From positions 1 through 21,861 of the forward strand of contig JAANBB010000576.1 of NCBI GenBank assembly GCA_014621425.1: a stretch of 21,861 nt of DNA, read 5' to 3'. The notes beneath the pieces are model-generated. The model was not told the origin of the DNA. It was given only the letters and a program-made list of their open reading frames with translations, and ran no database searches. Of the stretch, positions 1 through 7,623 are shown in pieces; position 1 is the stretch's first letter, and the number at the start of each line of letters is the position of its first letter. Source of the DNA: Cylindrodendrum hubeiense. Its lineage: Eukaryota > Ascomycota > Sordariomycetes > Hypocreales > Nectriaceae. The translations under genes were made by a program, and so were the position numbers.

Positions 1-7
1 GGTAGAC

Positions 8-1309
8 ATGAACCCCGCGGAGAGGGACGGCCGAGGCGCTGACTCCGAGGCGGTCCCGGACGCCGAGGTGGAGCTGGCCAGGCCGCTCGGGACTGCCGTG
101 GCCGATCTTGAACCGCCGATTGTGGCCGACCTAGCAGCCGTTGAGTCTGACGTCAACCATGAGGATGTGGATGAGAATACGCATGAAATTACGGATGAGA
201 ATACGCATGAAAATAAGGACGAGGTTAGTTGTGATGACATGAGATGTGACGCCTCATTGCTGAGCACCCATGGCAGGATACCACGAGGCAAGACTCGGAA
301 ACAGTAGTTTGGCCTCACTCATCAGACCCACAAGACGAACCCGCCGATGAGCAACATGATACCCAACAATCCAGCAAGGGCAAAGAGCCTCAGCGGCTCA
401 ACTTCACCCCGCCATTGTGCGAGTCAGAGGCCGGCTCGTCGCAAACAACCCCGGCCCCGGCTGCGGACCTCTCGCCCACCTCGACGGCCGGCCTGATGCA
501 CGGCCAGCCGATACCGTGGGAGCTCGACCCCGAGCGGCCCGCCCAGAAGCTGCCTCTGCGGTTTAAAGACGCGCTGGGACGTACCATGCTTATCCCGTGG
601 CGGAGGGCAAAGACGTGGGAAGTAAGACAAACCCTTACGGTGCTATGAGGGGGGGTTATTGTGCTAAAGCGTGTGTGAACAACAGGGAATGAAGATGACC
701 ATCGATTCCCAGTTCATGAGTCTTGAGGCTGAGGGGATGGAGACGATGCTGGGGAATTCAGTAGTCAACGGACGATACAGCCTCCACGTCTCGTTGCCCT
801 TAACACTAGAACCACCGAAACGTAAAAGCATCAACAAAGGCAGTGGCAATAACAACGCCATTACCAACAACAACAACAACAACGGCGGCGGCGGCAGCAG
901 CAGCAACAATAACAGCAACAACAATAATAATAGCCACAATAATGGCAACGACAACAACGAAAGCAACGACAGGAGCAACAATAACACTCCTCAACCCGAT
1001 ATCCCATCCGCATCCCCCATGCGCGCCATGATTCTGCTGCCGGAGTTCTGGGACGACCTCATCCAGCCCGGCTCGTACGTCACTATGACCATGTGGCCGC
1101 GGCTACCCCGAACTTCCTTCGACATAGGGCCCCCGGCTGGCGTCCCGGGGATGCAGCCTCACCACGGAGTCGGCGGGTTGAACCCGGGCCACATGCCCCC
1201 GATGGCGCCCCCACCGCCGCAGCCGCACTTCATCAGGATAGTTGGAGTGCCGGGCAAGGTGAGGCCAAAGACGAGAGCGAGTTCAGGGAGGCCGATGAAG
1301 CGATCGTGA
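8..1309 (+). CDS. Fungal ubiquitin-like-domain protein with Asn-rich insert (5' end possibly off window)
   Basis: Three exons are inferred: 8-223, 277-621 and 686-1309, all joined at codon boundaries, giving 394 residues. Intron 1 (53 nt) has donor GTTAGT at 224 and acceptor CAG ending at 276. Intron 2 (64 nt) has donor GTAAGA at 622 and acceptor AACAG ending at 685. Splicing 2 rebuilds the domain start: FKDALGR, IPWRRAKTWE, then GMKMTIDSQF, matching the pattern FKDAxGR...KTWxGM...LI of the ubiquitin-like domain found in many uncharacterised fungal proteins. The domain end is MRAMILLPEFWDDLI, then SYVTMTMWP. Between the halves sits an Asn/Ser/Gly-rich tract. The N-terminal part is acidic and looks disordered; the tail is Pro/His-rich. 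The frame is open to the left edge, so ATG 8 may be internal. Function is unknown; such domains are presumed protein-interaction modules. Family call fairly sure; start unsure. Confidence 0.75.
170..212 (+). repeat. 24-nt direct repeat in the acidic N-terminal coding region
   Basis: The 19-mer GATGAGAATACGCATGAAA occurs exactly at 170-188 and again at 194-212, a period of 24 nt or 8 codons. It encodes DENTHEIT followed by DENTHENK. The repeat keeps the reading frame and lies just before the first intron of the ubiquitin-like-domain gene. Confidence 0.9.
838..990 (+). repeat. AAC-rich low-complexity tract encoding an Asn-rich segment
   Basis: The coding strand is dominated by AAC/AAT codons with short GGC and AGC runs. 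It encodes about 50 residues that are mostly Asn with Ser and Gly (runs such as NNNNNN, GGGG, SSS, NNNNN). It interrupts the ubiquitin-like domain between RYSLHVSLP and the second conserved half MRAMILLPEFW. The opposite strand carries a long poly-Leu/Val reading frame that is only a shadow of this composition. Confidence 0.92.
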
Positions 1310-2411
1310 GCGAAGCAAGGCGTACCTGAGGGAGAGGAGTCTGGGACTCTGAGCGGGGTTAGGGTGTTTTACATTGGCAATGGTCTAAGACGGCTGTCAA
1401 CTTTTTTTTTTTTGGGTATGCGCCTTCGAGGGTAGCGGTTTAATCTCATGTTAACTCCTTGATCATCTTATTAGCTACTTCACAGTCGCCTTACCTCTTT
1501 CTCACGGGAGTAACGACTATATGAATGATGAAAACCATCAACCACTCATCTCCAACACCGGCTTGTTCAACCACTCACGAATACAGGGAATGGAAACGCG
1601 GCACTCGGGCAGTTTGTCTTATTAGAATACTTCGAACATCCTCACACCTGTTGTTAAGAGCTATAGTCTATGGTAAGACTGAGGCGAGATGTGCAGAAAC
1701 TATGGATACCTATCAGCTCGGGTTAAACCTGCATATATAGCCATCGCAGCTAACTAGTTTAAGTGTACGAAGTAATTCAGTAGTGTGCATTTATGACTTA
1801 TTTATTTTCCTTAACCCTCGGCTTGTTACGAGACATGTGAGCCCGTCCTATAGGAATAGAACCCCGAGACGCGCGTCAGCCCTCAACTTCTCTCATACTT
1901 ACCCGCACAGCCCCCAAAGATGAGGCAGCGTGGCTGTTCTGGTCCTATCCGGGTATCCGGACGAGGCAACCAACAAGAAAGAAAAAAGGGGGAAGGAAAG
2001 CAATGGAAAGGGGGCGGCGGTGATGAATCAAAGGCGATACTAGGTTTCATAGCATGCTACTACTGCATCCTTAGGTGAGTTGATGCCTGACTGGCTTCTG
2101 GGAATTGACGTTGCCTTCTTCACGCCGTCAATTATAACAGTGCTCATACATTTTGCCTTTCTTAAGACCCGGGTTAATGTGCTAAACCTATTTATATTTC
2201 CTACGGTATATGTATTTCTTTGTATCAACTCATTAAGCCCATATAACATGAATCCAAGCTCTCAAAAGCCAAGATTGTATCCATCAACAAACGCCAAACA
2301 CTACCTTGGTAGTAAATGCTCTCTGCCATAATAACACATACTGCCTACATCATAATATAGAGTGCCGTACCATAAAGTGCCCCATCACGCTCTCAGTGCA
2401 AACTTGTACCA
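1310..2411. other. AT-rich intergenic region between two convergent genes
   Basis: This region lies downstream of both the ubiquitin-like-domain gene and the CorA-like gene, so it should hold their 3' UTRs and polyadenylation sites. It is more AT-rich than the rest of the window and has a run of 12 T at 1402-1413. Short frames at 1525-1740 and 2080-2331 have no recognisable domain or coding-like composition. I see no RNA gene or mobile-element end here. Confidence 0.6.
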
Positions 2412-3890
2412 TCACTCCGTTGTCAAAATATGCCTGAGCTTGGAAATGCGTTTTGCCTCCCCCCCGTCCTGATCATTCGAAATATCGATACCAAGCTGGT
2501 CCATTTCCGCCTGTGCATGCAGCATCTTCCGCTTATATGTCTGGAATTGCAGCCATGCAAAGTACAGTATGAATGTTAGGAGAGTCAGCGGGATCGTAAT
2601 GGCCCAATACAGATTGAACTGTGGCGTCGGAGCCACACCAATCGAGTTATCATCTAAGTTGACGTGATCCCAGTCGAAACATGACGTCGAAAAGAGCGCC
2701 GCGATGAAGCTGCCTGGCAGGAAAAACATGGTGACGACTGCCAACGTTTTCATCGATGAGGCGTCACGGTGGCTAGACAGTGCAATATCGGTGTTGTTGA
2801 TGCTGTCGCGCTGGCCGATAAGATTGACGAGCTGAGGCAATTTGTCAGTTCCTAGGTTTGAGAACCGCGACCTAACGGATATTTTCTTTCATCATCATGG
2901 ATAACTCACAGCTTCGATTTGAATTTGTACCCTCTTCAGCGTATATGTTTTGTCCAAAACCTGCATACTGAGACGTTGTTGGAGCACAGAGGTGTGGTTC
3001 CTCATGAGGCTATCGCCATCAGGAACCGTTCCCGAAGTCGCTGGCGTCGTAACTTGTCCGAGCGGCCCTGACCGATCCAGAATAAAGTCCATCAGCTTCT
3101 CAAGCGCCATACTCTTCCTTTCAATGCTGGCGAGTCTAGATGCGAATCCACTCATCTCGGCCGACAGTTCACCCAGAGCCTCTTTGGCATGGTGGTCCCG
3201 CTTCGTCTTGAAATCCCGGTATCCCGTCCGCGCCTCGATAGCCTGGATCCGAGGTTTCAGGCCAGCCAAGGTCATCTCAATTTCACCGTCTAACAAGAAG
3301 GTGTACAAAAAGGCTGGGAACATAGCATGGGTCGCGAGGTTCGGCTGCCATTTGCTGTGGATCAGTTTCTTCAGGACTTCCTTTTTATCATTCTCTGCCA
3401 GGACGATTCCGTACGTCGCAGACTGGCGCGGCGAGGAGGGGTCCCTGAATTGGGCGCGAGACCAGATAGAGGCGAACTTTGGGGCGTAACAAAAGGCATG
3501 CGCCTGTTGCTCGATACCGGGCTGGACAGTCTTGGGGAAGTCGTTGATGCCGGTGACGCAGCTCAAGAAGTAGCTATACGCGAGTTCCAGGCCGAACTTG
3601 GCGAGAATAGTCGTTAGAACAAGCTGAGGTAGGCCGACAGTCTTATTCTTAAAGTCGAGACTGGTCCAGACGAGGCGGAGTACTAGCGACTCGGTGCCGC
3701 GGCCGGTGTCCCGGGTCTCCTCGGCGAGCCAGGTGGGCACCCTCGGGACCCCGACGTCGGTGTCAACGGCCCGGATGAAGCCAGTGGTGTCACTGCGCCA
3801 TAGCTCGGTGGCCTCGAATCTGAGGACGTCGGGGGAGCTGGAGAAGCGGATGGGATTGAAGTCGGCAATCTTTTGGTATATTTCGTCCAT
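2412..3890 (-). CDS. CorA-like Mg2+ transporter family membrane protein (fungal, GMN-less)
   Basis: Two exons on the minus strand: 3890-2910 (327 residues) and 2831-2412 (139 residues plus stop), total 466 residues. The 78-nt intron (2909-2832) has donor GTGAGT and acceptor CCTCAG and joins IQIEA to LVNLIGQRDS in phase 0. The start is the ATG at 3890 (MDEIYQKI), the only in-frame ATG after an upstream TAA at 3992-3990. The long N-terminal part is soluble, with a helical segment before the membrane. Two C-terminal membrane helices follow, at about residues 356-375 (MKTLAVVTMFFLPGSFIAAL) and 400-422. The phrase TMFFLPGxFIxALF is typical of fungal CorA-like proteins. The canonical GMN selectivity motif after the first helix is absent (STSCFDWD instead), as in many fungal members, so Mg2+ transport should not be assumed. 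A divergent promoter is shared with the gene at 4954. Confidence 0.87.
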
Positions 3891-4115
3891 GTGGCTGGCG
3901 CAAGCGCAATCGAGAGACGGCGCGCATATGGGTTGGGTGGGACAGACAAGACGGAGGCTGACGGCGTTGAGAGGGTGGGCCAAGTGCGATTATATGATCA
4001 AGGCAGACTCGAGCGCGGAGCAGTCAACCACGAGACGAAGAGGCGATTGAGTGGCGAAGCCGAGGGTTGAAAGACAAGACATCTGCTCAGCCTTATTGAT
4101 TACGGCCGATTTTCA

Positions 4116-4136
4116 GGTCGTGGTTCGCGAACGACC
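4116..4136. repeat. Inverted repeat GGTCGT-N9-ACGACC
   Basis: Six-base arms GGTCGT (4116-4121) and ACGACC (4131-4136) flank a 9-nt centre; the self-complementary 8-mer TTCGCGAA occupies 4124-4131, overlapping the right arm by one base. Being palindromic and intergenic, it could be a dimeric transcription-factor site or a small hairpin. There is no direct evidence of function. Confidence 0.55.
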
Positions 4137-4161
4137 AGGGGGTTGATCCCGCTGTGGCATC

Positions 4162-4176
4162 CCCCGAACTCCGGGG
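4162..4176. promoter_or_regulatory. Palindrome CCCCG-N5-CGGGG, candidate regulator site
   Basis: Perfect 5-bp arms CCCCG (4162-4166) and CGGGG (4172-4176) are separated by AACTC. It lies about 270 bp upstream of the CorA-like start and about 780 bp upstream of the membrane-protein start. Zn2Cys6 regulators bind paired CGG/CCG triplets, so such a site is possible, but this is inference from symmetry alone. Confidence 0.4.
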
Positions 4177-4953
4177 TCCGTAATAAGCGCTCAGCTCTGG
4201 AGATACCCACCGGGTGGGTTTCTTGCGTCAGTCAATCAGAAAAGAGGGCCGATTTCTACGGATGGACGGCATTCTTCTCTCGCGACTTTTGCTTTGTTTT
4301 GTGCCCGAGGCTGCGAATACTTTGTTCCTTGCGGCAGCATCACGCGCCCAGAGTGTGAGACGTCTCATTCTGCGGTAGGGGAGTGGTGTTGGTTGCTGCG
4401 TCTCAACTCTCACCTGTTCAGGGCTCCGTGCGTACGGATAACATTCGTTCGCTTGTCTCTTCGACAGTGGCAAGGATGGAATATATGTGCGGCACCAACC
4501 GCAGGTGTACTACAATGGTCTTTGCGGTAAATGAAGGGAGCGGCAGACAGCGGGTGGCCGGGTTCGCCCGCCCGCAATGAGGCTGGAGAAAGCTTGTCCG
4601 ATCACTCTTGCAGGTCTTCCATGCCCGGTTCGTTTCAAGCTTCTCAGCTAGGCCGGGATGGTGGAGCTGGTGCAGATAGTTCCAGGGCCTGTGCACTAAA
4701 AATCGGTCTGCAACCGCCTTGCCGCCCGGGTCGTCTTGTCGTATTGGCTGGACCAGCGCATCGTTGCTTGGCAGTGCGGGCTCGGTTGCTAATTCGAGAC
4801 GACCGTATGTAACACTATGTTGAGCCATCGACCAACATGCAGGAGAAACATGCGGCTAGATACAGGCCGTTACTCCCATCCGCGTAGTATAACTGGCCGT
4901 CCGCTCCCCGAATCCGCGTATACCTGGTTCTGTACTGAACGCAGGAATTCGCC

Positions 4954-7021
4954 ATGGCCCTCAAGACGAAGTCTCTCAAGACGAGATCTCTCAAGACGAG
5001 AATCAAGTCGCTGCCATCCGATAATGACGCCCGACAAGATCTGGTGCAATGGCCCGAACGACGGGCTCGGACTGGGTTATCGAACCCATACGATATTATC
5101 TTAAACACCATTTCGATTCTATTCGTTATCCTTATCATCGTCTATATATCCTTCTTGTTCTCGTTCAACGGTCGGGCCACCAAGGACGTGCCGGGCATAG
5201 CATCGTTTCTTCGCCAGTTTTCCAACTTAGTAAGTGCTATCCGAAAACCTAGGCATCATCGTGAGACCTGGGTGTTATCCTGAAACATAACTTAACATTA
5301 TACAGAGCCCGACAGCCGTGCCGATTCTGTTCGCATTTATCGTCGGCCGCGCCATCAAAACCTTTGCTCACTGGAGATTGCATCACGGAGAGCGCGTCGG
5401 CATGCTTGATCTCCTATACGGATCAACCACCGTTATTAGCACAATGACAACAATTTTCGATTACGGCGAATTCAGTCTTCTTGCGGCACTTCTTATCGTG
5501 GCGTGGGCGCTCTCCCCGCTGGGAGCTCAGTCTGCCCTCCGAGTGTTATCATTCCGCACCGGTAGTGAGGCTTCTTTTATAACCGTGCCGTATTTCAACA
5601 TGAGCACGCCATTCCCTGACACGTTCGAAGGTGCTGGTTATGGATCCTACAGCGCTCCCATCATCGCCTCGTTCATATCTTCTATCAGCGCACCTAGCAG
5701 CACGAAACGGTCCAGCTTGGACACATGGGGAAACATTAAAGTCCCCGTACTCGAGCTGCTTCCTGGCTATAAAGGAATCACTTCAAAAGATTGGATTCCT
5801 ATTAACAGAACTGAAGACGAGCTAGATATGATCACATACTCTAGTCTTGTTGGAATCTCGGTAGCTGGCGTTCCTAAGGCGAAAAACTCGACATTTACTA
5901 TTGAGACATCATACACGAATTTCGACTGCAACACTCTGTAAGAGATCTCCAATGTGACAGAGAAGTGGGATAAAATGGAGTCTGACTCAGCTGACTGCTG
6001 GGAAAACGCGCACTCGATGTGCAGTACGAGGATGTCTTGGGGATATCTCGCTACCATACCCTTTCCTGATGGATGGACCAATGCCTCAGAGCTACGTTGC
6101 AGTGATGCCAGTCCAACCATTCGAAAAATTCTCTACCTCGACTGGGGGGCTAATTCCAATGCCAATGGAACATATACGAGCTGTTCTATCAACACGTCAT
6201 ATGTCGAACTTCAAGTCGAATGCGTTGGATGGGATTGCGTTTCGACTGCTATGCGTCCGTCTGTTTTGACAACAAACCCAAGTCCAAACCGCACCGTCTT
6301 CGATAATTACTGCGACAGAAAGCAATACACCTTCAGTTATTTTGCTGATTTACTGAATTGGGTTTCCAAGATGCAAACCACCAGGGCATTCGACATATCC
6401 ATCCTGCAAGGGTATTTGTATGACCCAAGCAATGTGCTTAACTCTACGGCGTTATATAACCAGCCTGGGCTCTACACTCTCGATCCATCAGTCTTTTCCC
6501 TCCGCCTGGGGCAGATCATGAACACTTTCTGGCTAGCAATGGCGGAGTCGAACGCGCTGTACCTCAGACATCCGTCGAACTACAATGCATTACGAGCATC
6601 TGTGGCTACAGGAGAATTGGATCTGATGTATTTTGGGGCATCAAACTCGACCATTCTAAGCCCCGTGACAAAAATCCATTGCGATTTTGGTTGGCTTGTT
6701 CCACTCATTCTATCTACGGTCCTGATGTGGACAGCAGCGATAATGACGATGGCGGTGGATTTGAAACTTGAGGTTCCCAGGATGAGCATGAATATTACGA
6801 CAATGACAAGAGGAAACCCAAACTTCGGCCTGCCACCTGGTGGCGGCGGACTTCCTGACGAAACAAGAGGGGGGCTGATACGAGATGTCAAGGTGCGATT
6901 TGGGAGCGTGGAGGACAATGATCCTAATGACTTGGTCGTTGGGGCCTGTGTCGAGAGTGGAGGCAGCGTGTCAATGGCGAGGAGAAAACAAGTGGCCGTA
7001 GTAGAAAGTACGCCTGCTTGA
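4954..7021 (+). CDS. Large N-glycosylated multi-pass fungal membrane protein, unknown function; in-frame TAA needs an intron or is a true stop
   Basis: Exon 1 is 4954-5229 (start gccATGG). Intron 1 is 5230-5305 (GTAAGT...TACAG, branch CTTAAC), then the frame runs to TGA 7019-7021. A single TAA at 5939-5941 interrupts it. Splicing 5938-6024 (GTAAGA, CTGAC 30 nt before the acceptor, TGCAG, 87 nt) removes the TAA, keeps the frame and gives 634 residues. Without splicing, translation ends after residue 303. Visible: basic N-tail with SLKTR repeats; hydrophobic helices near residues 48-71, 96-110 and 148-166; the phrase AHWRLHHGERVGMLDLL; ALSPLGAQSALR after helix 3; a long Cys-containing loop with many N-X-S/T sequons; a last helix (WLVPLILSTVLMWTAAIMTM) and a charged cytosolic tail. 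This matches a recurrent uncharacterised ascomycete membrane-protein architecture. No enzyme or transporter motif is seen. Confidence 0.72.
4957..5001 (+). repeat. 15-nt tandem repeat encoding ALKTK-SLKTR-SLKTR
   Basis: Three consecutive 15-nt units share the core CTCAAGACGA and encode five-residue repeats starting at residue 2 of the large membrane protein. The repeat adds positive charge before the first membrane helix, consistent with a cytosolic N-tail under the positive-inside rule. Copy number could vary between strains. Confidence 0.85.
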
Positions 7022-7623
7022 TGTATTATGAAGTTACTTGCAAGTCCTTCCCAAGGCGACTCTAAAATATCAAATAAATACCAATCAAAATCACCAATCA
7101 AAGTTGAATACCACCAGACGGGATGTCTCGTTTTGAAACAATGGTTGTTTCTCAATCTCGATTTAAGACGATCATCTCACTTGCGAATCAAATGCGATAT
7201 TCAGGCCAAGCAAGCATCGTTGCATCGGCCCCTCCGACCCACTAACTAGCTCCCCACATGACGCAATAACTCATTGGATGCGGCAGCGGCCCTCCACTAA
7301 CTAAATGGCACACGCGCATTGTAGGCTTGGTAGACTACGGACCTCTTCCTCCGACAGCCAACCCGCCTCTGGTCGGCGTTGTTCGTCTCTTCCTATTCCA
7401 CCGGCCTACCCCAGCTTCATTCCATTTGTGAGCTGTGTCGCTGTTGCAGTTGCATATCTACAGTGGCGGGACTTCCCGAGGCCGCTCTAAGGCTCCAAGT
7501 CTCCAAGGGACGCTGGCCGCCACCTTTCCATCCCACTTCGACCGGCCGTTTCCACTTCGATTGGACCGCGATACCATCCACCAACATAACGCCCGAGTGT
7601 CTGGGCGATAGGCTGTCCACACC
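7022..7623. promoter_or_regulatory. Upstream region of CCZ1 / 3' flank of the membrane-protein gene
   Basis: The left part is AT-rich and likely holds the 3' UTR of the preceding gene. The right part is pyrimidine-rich, as is common before ascomycete start codons. A CCAAT box on the minus strand (ATTGG at 7273-7277) lies about 350 bp before the CCZ1 ATG. The 9-mer CACTAACTA occurs at 7240-7248 and 7295-7303. The small frames here look spurious. Confidence 0.5.

Larger units (their letters stand above)
3891..4953. promoter_or_regulatory. Divergent intergenic region of the CorA-like gene and the large membrane-protein gene
   Basis: The two genes are transcribed away from each other, so this 1063-bp stretch should contain both promoters and 5' UTRs. 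Two tight inverted repeats lie 25 bp apart at 4116-4176. A minus-strand reading frame at 4828-4418 starts with ATG and has 136 codons, but shows no domain, signal peptide or coding-like composition, so I do not call it a gene. Confidence 0.6.

Noticed and set aside
664..994. Minus-strand frames rich in Leu/Val opposite the Asn tract
   Set aside because: They are the complement of AAC/AAT codons in a well-supported plus-strand exon and contain no real domain.
1177..1190. GGTTCAACCC-like tRNA B box on the minus strand
   Set aside because: It lies inside the Pro-rich coding tail and no A box, cloverleaf or acceptor stem can be formed around it.
1259..1286. Possible last intron (GTGAGG...TTCAG) of the ubiquitin-like-domain gene
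   Set aside because: Only 28 nt, too short for a fungal intron; the unspliced frame ends normally at 1309.
4418..4828. 136-codon ATG frame on the minus strand between the divergent genes
   Set aside because: No domain, signal peptide or low-bias coding pattern; overlapping frames of similar length exist on the other strand.
5938..5990. Alternative 53-nt intron in the membrane-protein gene
   Set aside because: Its length is not a multiple of three, and joining to 5991 gives an immediate stop (CTC TGA).
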